Origin: an uncultured Solobacterium sp.
GTDB taxonomy: Bacteria; Bacillota_I; Bacilli_A; Erysipelotrichales; Erysipelotrichaceae
Assembly: GCA_900547815.1 (NCBI GenBank)
Contig: URHY01000098.1
Span: forward strand, 1 to 5,136
Length of the DNA: 5,136 bases
Direction: 5' to 3'
Below the pieces are notes generated by a model. The model ran no database searches. It saw nothing but the letters and a program-made list of their open reading frames with translations, and was not told the DNA's origin. Numbering within the stretch: position 1 is the stretch's first letter; every line of letters starts with the position of its first letter. The translations under genes and the position numbers were made by a program. This document shows positions 1 to 5,022 of this stretch, piece by piece.

Positions 1-63
1 TTCGATTGGTGTTTTTTATCAACATTGATGTATTAATTTTCTAATGTATTATACAGACCACTA

Positions 64-85
64 AAGAAGTGAATTTTCGCTTCTT
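64..85. other. Stem-loop upstream of the LytTR gene
   Basis: The arms at 64-72 (AAGAAGTGA) and 77-85 (TCGCTTCTT) pair over 9 bp with one G-T wobble around a 4-nt loop. On the plus strand the tail is GTTCTTAACC and on the minus strand CTTTAGTGG, so neither carries a proper U-tract. It may be the weak terminator of a gene to the left of the window. Bases 1-63 show no credible coding end: all three plus frames stop by about base 42. They are AT-rich and hold only a small direct repeat, ATGTATTA at 28-35 and 44-51. Confidence 0.3.
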
Positions 86-89
86 GTTC

Positions 90-121
90 TTAACCACTTA
101 GCCTTCTATTTTAACCACTTA
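90..121 (+). promoter_or_regulatory. Direct-repeat operator, probable LytTR binding site
   Basis: The 11-mer TTAACCACTTA occurs perfectly twice, at 90-100 and 111-121, with a start-to-start distance of 21 bp, two helical turns. LytTR regulators such as AgrA and ComE bind pairs of about 9-bp direct repeats separated by about 12 bp, which gives the same 21-bp period. The right copy overlaps the predicted -35 element of the LytTR gene, as expected for an activator touching RNA polymerase. The repeat is seen directly; assignment to the adjacent LytTR protein is inference. A poorer copy (7/11 matches) at 54-64 is out of this spacing. Confidence 0.6.
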
Positions 122-138
122 CTTTTCAAGACTATACT
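111..138 (+). promoter_or_regulatory. Predicted promoter of the LytTR/LiaF-like operon
   Basis: The -10 candidate TATACT is at 133-138 (5 of 6 consensus bases). A weak -35, TTAACC at 111-116 (4 of 6), lies 16 bp upstream and is embedded in the right-hand direct repeat. Transcription would start near 145, leaving a short leader of about 23 nt. A poor -35 covered by a repeat is what an activator-dependent promoter looks like. No other candidate as good was found between 1 and 167. Confidence 0.45.
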
Positions 139-167
139 TTTAAATATTCATATGAAATAATAAGGCC

Positions 168-602
168 ATGAAAGTAAAACTAGAAATTGATGATTCACTA
201 AAAGAAGATGAAATTGTCATACGTACTAAAGAATATACTGAGGAATTGAAACAATTGATATCTAATTTTAAATCAAAGCCGAGTATACAATTCTTTAAAC
301 AAGATACAGAATATTATCTGGATTTAGATGCGATTCTATTCTTTGAAAGTGATAATGGAACGGTCTATGCACACACAGCCAATGATATGTTTTCTACGAC
401 ACAGAAGTTGTATGAATTAGAAAATATATTGACGAACTCCTTTTTAAGAATCTCTAAATCCACAATAGTGAATATTCAAAAAATTTATTCTCTATCGCAT
501 TCTGTATCGAGTCATCTCATTACTTTTCAAAATAGTCATAAACAAGTCTATGTATCGAGAATGTACTACAAAGTATTAAAAGAAAGAAGGAATCATTTAT
601 GA
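168..602 (+). CDS. Stand-alone LytTR-domain DNA-binding regulator
   Basis: A 144-residue cytoplasmic transcription regulator made only of a short N-terminal segment (about 1-40) and a LytTR DNA-binding domain (about 42-142), without a phosphoreceiver domain. Family hallmarks are the strand ILFFESDNGTVYAHT (56-70), the segment FLRISKSTIVNIQKI (92-106) and the closing VYVSRMYYKVLKER (127-140). The N-terminus (MKVKLEIDDSLKEDEI) is typical of full-length members, which supports the ATG at 168. The ribosome binding site AAGG at 162-165 is unusually close, 2 nt from the start, so translation may be weak. The stop overlaps the next start by 4 nt (ATGA), implying translational coupling. By analogy with LytTR regulatory systems such as HdrRM and BrsRM of Streptococcus mutans, the protein probably activates its own operon and is held back by the membrane partner. 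That role is inferred; the domain assignment is firm. Confidence 0.9.
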   Translation: MKVKLEIDDSLKEDEIVIRTKEYTEELKQLISNFKSKPSIQFFKQDTEYYLDLDAILFFESDNGTVYAHTANDMFSTTQKLYELENILTNSFLRISKSTIVNIQKIYSLSHSVSSHLITFQNSHKQVYVSRMYYKVLKERRNHL

Positions 603-1306
603 AAAGAAATTGGTTTTGGGGCATAATTTGTATTCTAGGTGCCATTTTAATTTTTGGAAATCTATTTGGTTTTCTGCCATTTACATTCAGTCTATGGAAA
701 ATTATTGGAACTCTAATCTGTCTTTCCGTTATTATCGATGGAATCAAAGAAAGAAGTTTCTACAGTCCCTTATTTGGGATTGTGATTATTTTCTATTTAT
801 TCAGAAAAGATTTAGGTTTTGAAGATATTTCATTCTGGTTATTAATGGTTGGAACTTGGCTTTTAGCTTGGGGATTAACTAGTATTTTCCATCCTGAAAA
901 AAGCCATATTAAAGTCAACAAACAAATTGAAATCAATTTTGGTGATGACGATACAGAAAATGTAGAATACTCAACAAATTCTATCATCAATATTACTTCT
1001 AGTTTTGGTGAAAAAGTTCAATATATTCAAACCAATGATTTACAATATGTGACCATTGATTCAAAGTTTTCAGGATTGAAGATTTATTTTGATCAGGCTA
1101 CCATTCAAAATCAAGCTACGATTGAAATTGATGGAAACTTTACAGGCATTGAACTCTATGTACCTAAAGAATGGAATGTACAAAGTCATATTCGTGCCTT
1201 CTTTGGTGGAGTTGATGAAAAAGGACAGCCATCATCAAGTGGCTATCCTACATTAAATATCACAGGTCGTGTTCATTTTGGTGGAGTTGAAATTCATTAT
1301 ATTTAA
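599..1306 (+). CDS. Membrane protein with LiaF-like C-terminal domain, likely LytTR partner
   Basis: A 235-residue protein. The first 97 residues form about four hydrophobic helices (roughly 5-22, 29-47, 55-70, 78-97) of the LiaI/LiaF-like membrane type. Residues about 110-235 form a beta-rich soluble domain like the LiaF C-terminus (cell-wall-active antibiotics response family). Its marks are repeated short strands, IEIDGNFTGIELYVPKEW (175-192), FFGGVDEKG (201-209) and the closing FGGVEIHYI (227-235). LiaF of Bacillus is the inhibitor of the LiaRS envelope-stress system; no LiaRS kinase or response regulator gene lies here. The partner instead is the overlapping LytTR gene. The ribosome binding site AGAAGG (585-590) is 8 nt from the ATG and lies inside the upstream gene. 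The likely role is to sense the envelope and sequester the LytTR protein at the membrane, which is inference from operon structure. Confidence 0.85.
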   Translation: MKRNWFWGIICILGAILIFGNLFGFLPFTFSLWKIIGTLICLSVIIDGIKERSFYSPLFGIVIIFYLFRKDLGFEDISFWLLMVGTWLLAWGLTSIFHPEKSHIKVNKQIEINFGDDDTENVEYSTNSIINITSSFGEKVQYIQTNDLQYVTIDSKFSGLKIYFDQATIQNQATIEIDGNFTGIELYVPKEWNVQSHIRAFFGGVDEKGQPSSSGYPTLNITGRVHFGGVEIHYI

Positions 1307-1333
1307 GAAAGACAATCAACGTCTTTCTTTTTT
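1305..1333 (+). terminator. Intrinsic terminator of the LytTR/LiaF-like operon
   Basis: The arms AAGAAAGAC (1305-1313) and GTCTTTCTT (1321-1329) form a perfect 9-bp stem with a 7-nt loop, followed by a T-run at 1328-1333. The stem begins in the stop codon of the LiaF-like gene and also contains the last codons and stop of hicB from the opposite strand. On the minus strand the hairpin is followed by only two Ts and then AAATATAATG, so it should terminate hicAB transcripts poorly. Confidence 0.85.
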
Positions 1334-1690
1334 ATATTCCGCATCATTTTTTGCGAGAAGATATAAACAATATTGATTCATACTGATACCCTCTTCTTTA
1401 GCATGTATTGATAAGGATCTATGAAGGCTTTTGGGAATTCTCAATTTAAATTGTCCGGAATACGATTGTAGATCACTAGGAAGTGGAATCTCTTTTCCAT
1501 CTTCTAACATACCTAAAATCCATGTTTCTTTTGCGTCTTTGGCAAATTCTAACAAGTCATCTAATGAATCTGAACATGTCATACACCCAGGAAGATCTGG
1601 ATAAGATAATACATATCCGCCTTCATCTTTATCTTCAACAATCTCCATACGATACGATAGATTCATGTAGTAGTTGAGTTCTTGATTCAT
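1316..1690 (-). CDS. hicB: HicB-family antitoxin
   Basis: A 124-residue antitoxin of a type II toxin-antitoxin pair. Residues about 9-70 are the HicB partial RNase H-like fold that binds and blocks HicA, with the family signature EGGYVLSYPDLPGCMTCSD (23-41) followed by an acidic helix. Residues about 78-118 are a ribbon-helix-helix DNA-binding region (GQFKLRIPKSLHRSLSIHAK, then EEGISMNQYCLYLLAKN), so the protein should also repress its own operon. The domain order and length are those of a complete HicB. The ATG at 1690 is preferred over the later methionine 9: a GAGGAG ribosome binding site (1701-1706) sits 10 nt upstream, and homologues start with a similar NYYMNL segment. It lies downstream of hicA, and its ribosome binding site falls inside the frameshifted remainder of hicA. 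The C-terminus overlaps the terminator of the convergent operon. Confidence 0.93.
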   Translation of the reverse strand: MNQELNYYMNLSYRMEIVEDKDEGGYVLSYPDLPGCMTCSDSLDDLLEFAKDAKETWILGMLEDGKEIPLPSDLQSYSGQFKLRIPKSLHRSLSIHAKEEGISMNQYCLYLLAKNDAEYKKERR

Positions 1691-1736
1691 ATTCCTTCAT
1701 CTCCTCTTCTATCACTTTTTTAATCATTTTTACACC
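1635..1736 (-). pseudogene. hicA: Out-of-frame C-terminal part of hicA
   Basis: In the -1 frame relative to hicA, open sequence runs from the GGT codon at 1736 to a TGA at 1635-1637. It begins GVKMIKKVIEEEMKEYES. Homologues of this HicA group, as I remember them, continue KKV-YV-x-MVK-x-V-x-E-E after the same PIKKV segment, so this looks like the missing final helix. Comparison with an expected KKVYVKM suggests loss of four bases at a tandem TGTATGTA (now TGTA). A single-base loss would give the same frame. The segment overlaps the start of hicB by 56 bases. Confidence 0.6.
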
Positions 1737-1927
1737 TTTTTTATAGGTTTATGTCTTGGAATCACAATACGACTACATCCAGATTTGACAAATGAATAAT
1801 GACTCGATCCACCTTTAGGTTGTTTGATCTCATATCCATATTCTTTCATCACTTTAACTATCTCTTCAAAACGAATATCATGATCCAATTCTAAAAATCT
1901 TTTTAACAGCTTATCCCAAGAAGACAT
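1730..1927 (-). CDS. hicA: HicA-family mRNA interferase toxin, C-terminus cut short
   Basis: HicA toxins are small double-stranded-RNA-binding-fold ribonucleases that cleave mRNA and are neutralised by HicB. From the ATG at 1927 the product has 65 residues. Helix 1 is MSSWDKLLKRFLEL with DHDIRFEEIVKVMKEYGYEI, then comes QPKGGSSHYSFVKSG with the expected catalytic histidine at 43, then the strand IVIPRHKPIKKV. The ATG at 1927 is chosen because GGAGGTG (1933-1939) is 5 nt upstream and family members begin MSSW. An in-frame ATG at 1972 would add 15 unlike residues and lies upstream of the promoter core. The frame ends at TAA 1730-1732, just where the final helix should start. That helix is found in the -1 frame, so the toxin is probably frameshifted and may be inactive. 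The stop is preceded by A AAA AAG (1736-1742), in phase for -1 slippage. Confidence 0.8.
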   Translation of the reverse strand: MSSWDKLLKRFLELDHDIRFEEIVKVMKEYGYEIKQPKGGSSHYSFVKSGCSRIVIPRHKPIKKV

Positions 1928-1939
1928 CTTTTCACCTCC

Positions 1940-1968
1940 ATTATATTTGGTGTCACATTTGGTGTCAA
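1940..1968 (-). promoter_or_regulatory. Consensus promoter of hicAB with overlapping direct repeats
   Basis: TTGACA (1963-1968) and TATAAT (1940-1945) are perfect consensus elements with a 17-bp spacer. The 11-mer TGACACCAAAT occurs twice (1957-1967 and 1945-1955, period 12 bp). The first copy covers the -35 and the second ends on the first base of the -10, so a repressor bound there would block polymerase. HicB with its ribbon-helix-helix domain is the obvious candidate. Transcription should start near 1932-1933, inside or just after the hicA ribosome binding site (1933-1939), leaving a leader of only 5-6 nt. Confidence 0.85.
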
Positions 1969-2032
1969 TCATATTTTTAATGATCTCTTTCCTTAATTAA
2001 ATCAGATGTATGTGAAAAAGACATTAAAAGTC

Positions 2033-2055
2033 AAAAAAAGAAGTCGTTAGACTTC
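2033..2055 (-). terminator. Intrinsic terminator of the MATE gene
   Basis: Read on the minus strand, GAAGTC (2050-2055), loop TAAC and GACTTC (2040-2045) form a perfect 6-bp stem followed by seven Ts (2033-2039). It starts 4 nt after the MATE stop codon and separates that gene from hicAB. Confidence 0.85.
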
Positions 2056-2059
2056 TAAT

Positions 2060-3397
2060 TCAACACATTTTCTTTTGAACTGTACGTATTGTACTGATCC
2101 ATAATGGAATCAATACCAGTGTAGCTGCAACCCATGCAGTTTGATCGGCCCATGTAATCGCATTATATTTGAAAATAGGTACAAAACATAATGCTACGAT
2201 GCAACGTGCAATCATTTCTACAAAGCCTGCAAGCATGGCTCTTGCAGAATAGCCAAGGCCTTGAACGGACATTCTTGTTGTGATCAAAATTCCTAGTACA
2301 GGATAGAAATAGCCCATTCTTCTTAAGTATAAAGCACTCACATTTAACACTTGTGATTCATTTGCACTCACAAACATCATACTAAGAATTCTTCCAAAGA
2401 AAACCATTACGACACATGCGAATACACCATATAAAATACTCACCATTACGCCTTTACGATATCCATCATGGATTCGTTCTAACTTGCAAGCTCCATAGTT
2501 TTGGGAAAGGAATGTAGAAACAGCTGCACCCAATGCATCAAACGGACACATCATCAATGATTTAATACGCATACCTGCCGTGAAGCCCGAAACATAAATG
2601 GTTCCTAACGCATTATTCGCTGATTGCATGACCATAGAACCAATGGCTGTAATTGAAAATTGTAATCCCATAGGAACTCCCATTGCCAATAATTTTATCG
2701 AATGTTTCTTATCCATATAACGACTTGATTTAGGAACATGTAAAACATTGACTTTAAATGCAATCAATAGTAAGCACAAAATACCACTTACAGCTTGGGC
2801 AAAAATGGTTGCGATGGCAGCTCCTGCACATCCCCATTTCAAAACAAGAATACAAAAAAAATCTAAACCAATATTTAAAACAGCTGAAAAAGCTAGAAAG
2901 AAAAATGGTGTTTTCGAATCTCCAATAGCTCTTAATATAGCTGATAAATAATTATAGAGCAATGTGAATGGTATTCCTGCAAATATGACGACTAAATAGG
3001 CATAGGCATCATGAAAGATTTCGTCATTCACTTGTAATATATGAAGAATGTCTGCACAAAAAACAACCACTAATATAGATATCACAAACGCTGTAATGGC
3101 CGTCCATACAGCCCCTGCATAAATATAAGTCTGCATTTCATCTAGTTTTTTGGCACCATAACTTTGTGAAACCATGATTGCGAAGCCTTGGCATATTCCC
3201 ATACAAAATCCTAGAATCAAAAATTGTACACTACTACTTGCACCTACAGCAGCCAATGCTTTCGAACCTAATGTTTGTCCAACAATAGCTGCATCCACAA
3301 CGTTATAAAATTGTTGAAATAAATTTCCTAATAACAATGGAATACTAAAATTCAAAATGAGTTTTAAAGTATTCCCCTCAATCATACTCTTTTGCAT
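2060..3397 (-). CDS. MATE-family multidrug or metabolite exporter
   Basis: A 445-residue inner-membrane antiporter of the MATE family (NorM/DinF/MepA-like), expected to export organic cations or other compounds in exchange for Na+ or H+. About twelve hydrophobic segments can be traced: near 12-32, 52-77, 93-115, 132-152, 163-186, 190-215, 235-258, 274-296, 315-337, 352-376, 386-410 and 416-436. Family marks include IPLLLGNLFQQFYNVVDAAI (19-38), SQSYGAKK (77-84) and RAIGDSKTP (156-164), with the second half-repeat echoing them at GVPMGLQ (240-246) and LSQNYGA (297-303). Length is normal and the frame is intact. The ATG at 3397 has AAGGG 3 nt upstream; methionine 5 is an alternative with a worse site. 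Only about 20 nt separate the start from the terminator of the upstream gene, so no free-standing promoter is evident. The substrate cannot be told from sequence. Confidence 0.93.
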   Translation of the reverse strand: MQKSMIEGNTLKLILNFSIPLLLGNLFQQFYNVVDAAIVGQTLGSKALAAVGASSSVQFLILGFCMGICQGFAIMVSQSYGAKKLDEMQTYIYAGAVWTAITAFVISILVVVFCADILHILQVNDEIFHDAYAYLVVIFAGIPFTLLYNYLSAILRAIGDSKTPFFFLAFSAVLNIGLDFFCILVLKWGCAGAAIATIFAQAVSGILCLLLIAFKVNVLHVPKSSRYMDKKHSIKLLAMGVPMGLQFSITAIGSMVMQSANNALGTIYVSGFTAGMRIKSLMMCPFDALGAAVSTFLSQNYGACKLERIHDGYRKGVMVSILYGVFACVVMVFFGRILSMMFVSANESQVLNVSALYLRRMGYFYPVLGILITTRMSVQGLGYSARAMLAGFVEMIARCIVALCFVPIFKYNAITWADQTAWVAATLVLIPLWISTIRTVQKKMC

Positions 3398-3417
3398 ATT
3401 CCCTTTTTACCCTCATC

Positions 3418-3445
3418 AAAAAAGAAGTCATTTTATTGACTTCTT
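3418..3445 (-). terminator. Intrinsic terminator of map
   Basis: Read on the minus strand, AAGAAGTCA (3437-3445) and TGACTTCTT (3422-3430) form a perfect 9-bp stem with a 6-nt loop, and a T-run covers 3418-3423. The stem includes part of the map stop codon. A TAAAAT hexamer (3430-3435) within the hairpin could serve as a weak -10 for the MATE gene, but no matching -35 was found. Confidence 0.85.
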
Positions 3446-4310
3446 ACCAAGCTAATACTTCAATTCCTTTTTCTGTAACTAGAATTGTATTTTCCCATTG
3501 TGCCGATAACTTTCCATCTTTTGTATAAGATGTCCAACCATTATCTTTATCAATGTATAAATCACGAGTTCCTTGATTGATCATAGGCTCAATTGTGAAG
3601 ACCATACCTGGTGCAATAACCATACCTGTATTACGAATTCCCACATGATGTACATATGGATCTTCATGGAAGGCATTCCCTACACCGTGTCCACAAAAAT
3701 CTACAACTACACTGTAACCATTTTTATGGGCATGTTCTTGAATAGCAGCACCAATATCTCCAATATATCCCCAAGGACGCACAGCTTCTTTACCAATTTC
3801 TAGACATTCTTTAGTTACATCAACCAAGCGTTTTGCCTCTTCACTTACATTACCAATACAGAACATTCTAGATGCATCCGCAAAATGTTTATGTACAATC
3901 GTTGTGCAATCTACATTGATAATATCACCATCTTTTAATACGACTTTTTCACTTGGAATACCATGACAAATTTCATTATTAATTGATGTACAAACACTCT
4001 TAGGAAATCCTTCATAACCTAAACATGCAGGAATTCCACCATGGCTTGTTGTATAATCATATACTAATTTATCGATATCTTCTGTCGTCATACCTGCACA
4101 AATTTTTTCTCCAACTAAATCAAGTACGGCATTATTGATTTTAGCCGCTTTCTTGATCCATTTAATATCTTCTTCCGACTTGATTAAATTATGACTAGGA
4201 ACTATTTTACCCTGTAGTTTTAATACATTAATTGTATTGTCCCATTCTTCATGACAATGTTTATATTTTTTACCAGAACCACACCAACATGGACTATTCT
4301 TACCAATCAT
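3444..4310 (-). CDS. map: Type I methionine aminopeptidase with N-terminal SEC-C motif
   Basis: This 288-residue enzyme removes the initiator methionine from new proteins in the cytoplasm, using two divalent metal ions. All expected active-site residues are present: the metal ligands Asp134 (IINVD), Asp145 (HFADASRMF), His208 (CGHGVG), Glu241 (TIEPMI) and Glu273 (QWENTI), plus His116 (EICHGIP), which contacts substrate. The catalytic domain spans about 45-286. Residues 8-20 (CWCGSGKKYKHCH) are a SEC-C zinc motif with ligands Cys8, Cys10, Cys19 and His20, as in SecA and a subset of bacterial methionine aminopeptidases. It probably helps contact the ribosome or other partners, which is inference. 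The ATG at 4310 has AGAAGG (4317-4322) 6 nt upstream. The gene stands alone between two terminators and not in the usual ribosomal-protein operon, so it may be an additional map copy. Confidence 0.95.
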   Translation of the reverse strand: MIGKNSPCWCGSGKKYKHCHEEWDNTINVLKLQGKIVPSHNLIKSEEDIKWIKKAAKINNAVLDLVGEKICAGMTTEDIDKLVYDYTTSHGGIPACLGYEGFPKSVCTSINNEICHGIPSEKVVLKDGDIINVDCTTIVHKHFADASRMFCIGNVSEEAKRLVDVTKECLEIGKEAVRPWGYIGDIGAAIQEHAHKNGYSVVVDFCGHGVGNAFHEDPYVHHVGIRNTGMVIAPGMVFTIEPMINQGTRDLYIDKDNGWTSYTKDGKLSAQWENTILVTEKGIEVLAW

Positions 4311-4351
4311 CTTGATCCTTCTTTCTATACATATTCGTTAAGACACAACTC

Positions 4352-4357
4352 ATTATA
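4352..4357 (-). promoter_or_regulatory. Predicted -10 element of the map promoter
   Basis: A perfect TATAAT is found on the minus strand at 4352-4357, giving a start near 4345 and a leader of about 35 nt before map. The corresponding -35 position falls in the T-tail and stem of the upstream rubrerythrin terminator and has no good hexamer (AAGCTT at 17 bp). The promoter may therefore be weak or rely on the T-rich stretch. Confidence 0.5.
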
Positions 4358-4369
4358 CACGAAAACAAG

Positions 4370-4399
4370 AAAAAAAGCTTCCGATTGATTCAGAAGCTT
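4370..4399 (-). terminator. Intrinsic terminator of the rubrerythrin gene
   Basis: Read on the minus strand, AAGCTTCTGA (4390-4399) pairs with TCGGAAGCTT (4375-4384) over 10 bp with one T-G wobble and a 5-nt loop (4385-4389). A T-run spans 4370-4376. It follows the stop codon by about 9 nt. The T-run overlaps the upstream part of the map promoter. Confidence 0.88.
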
Positions 4400-4408
4400 C
4401 TAAATGCA

Positions 4409-4978
4409 TTATTCACCAAAATAACGTTTTAATAATCCAGCGAATGCCTTACCATGACGAGCTTCATCACGAGCCATTTCGTGCACTGTATCATGAATCG
4501 CATCTAAATTTGCTTTTTTAGCACGAGTAGCTAAATCAACTTTACCTGCAGTAGCACCATTTTCTGCTTCCACACGCATTTCAAGGTTTTTCTTAGTTGA
4601 ATCTGTAACAACTTCACCTAATAATTCAGCAAATTTTGCAGCATGTTCTGCTTCTTCCCAAGCTGCTTTTTCATAATACAATCCAACTTCTGGATATCCT
4701 TCTCTGTGAGCAACTCTTGCCATTGCCAAGTACATACCTACTTCTGAGCATTCACCTTCGAAGTTAGCACGTAAGTCGTTTTTAATGTCTTCATCAACAT
4801 CTTTTGCGACTCCTACTACGTGTTCAGCAGCCCAAGTCATTTCGTCTTCTACTGGAACAAATTTTTCTTTTGGTTGTTTACAAGTTGGACATTTCCAATC
4901 TGCAGGAAGATCAGCGAATTTTACGCCTTCTTTTTCCTCGTCATAAATGTGTCCACAAATTAAGCATCTATATTTCAT
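4409..4978 (-). CDS. rbr: Rubrerythrin with N-terminal rubredoxin (reverse rubrerythrin type)
   Basis: A 189-residue cytoplasmic peroxide-reducing protein of anaerobes. The rubredoxin domain comes first (1-40), with iron ligands Cys5, Cys8, Cys30 and Cys33 in [11 protein letters not shown] and WKCPTCK. The four-helix diiron domain follows (about 48-189). This is the reverse of classical rubrerythrin and matches the clostridial reverse rubrerythrins, which act as NADH-linked peroxidases through a separate reductase. Diiron ligand motifs are seen in two similar halves: FEGECSE (73-79) with EEAEH (108-112, E109xxH112), and VEAENGA (136-142) with DEARH (171-175, E172xxH175). Exact ligand assignment beyond the ExxH pairs is by analogy. 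The ATG at 4978 has a strong AGGAGG (4986-4991) 7 nt upstream, suggesting high expression. It is monocistronic. No reductase partner gene lies in the window. Confidence 0.95.
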   Translation of the reverse strand: MKYRCLICGHIYDEEKEGVKFADLPADWKCPTCKQPKEKFVPVEDEMTWAAEHVVGVAKDVDEDIKNDLRANFEGECSEVGMYLAMARVAHREGYPEVGLYYEKAAWEEAEHAAKFAELLGEVVTDSTKKNLEMRVEAENGATAGKVDLATRAKKANLDAIHDTVHEMARDEARHGKAFAGLLKRYFGE

Positions 4979-4994
4979 AAATAATCCTCCTCTT

Positions 4995-5009
4995 GAAATA
5001 TACTATTTC
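4995..5009 (-). promoter_or_regulatory. Perfect 6-3-6 inverted repeat in the rubrerythrin leader
   Basis: On the minus strand, GAAATA (5004-5009), GTA and TATTTC (4995-5000) form a perfect palindrome just upstream of the ribosome binding site. It could be an operator for a redox or peroxide regulator, or a small AT-rich RNA hairpin too weak to hide the ribosome site. An 8-bp direct repeat, CAAGAGGA, also flanks it (5008-5015 and 4988-4995), the second copy running into the ribosome binding site. Confidence 0.35.
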
Positions 5010-5022
5010 CTCTTGTGACTAT

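Noticed and set aside
1..63. Partial gene at the left edge
   Set aside because: All plus-strand frames close within about 42 bases with no recognisable protein end, and a minus-strand start at about 26 has no ribosome binding site.
520..990. Minus-strand open frames opposite the LytTR and LiaF-like genes (520-747, 793-990)
   Set aside because: They lie wholly or mostly inside well-supported genes on the other strand, resemble no known protein type, and have no ribosome binding sites.
1483..1677. Plus-strand open frame opposite hicB
   Set aside because: It is antisense to a complete HicB with clear family motifs and shows no start signal.
1928..1972. hicA starting at the earlier in-frame ATG (1972)
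   Set aside because: The extra 15 residues are unlike HicA N-termini. That ATG lies upstream of the consensus promoter and has no ribosome binding site, whereas the ATG at 1927 has GGAGGTG at good spacing.
2006..2034. Distal promoter for hicAB (TTGACT at 2029-2034)
   Set aside because: No acceptable -10 occurs at 16-18 bp; the best hexamers (ATACAT, TACATC) match poorly. The TTGACT also overlaps the T-run of the MATE terminator.
1305..2055. hicAB region as a mobile insertion
   Set aside because: No transposase, integrase or flanking target-site duplication is visible; the flanking hairpins are ordinary, unrelated terminators.
2748..3803. Plus-strand open frames opposite the MATE and map genes (2748-2951, 3573-3803)
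   Set aside because: They are antisense to intact conserved proteins; their composition is that expected from the opposite-strand codons.
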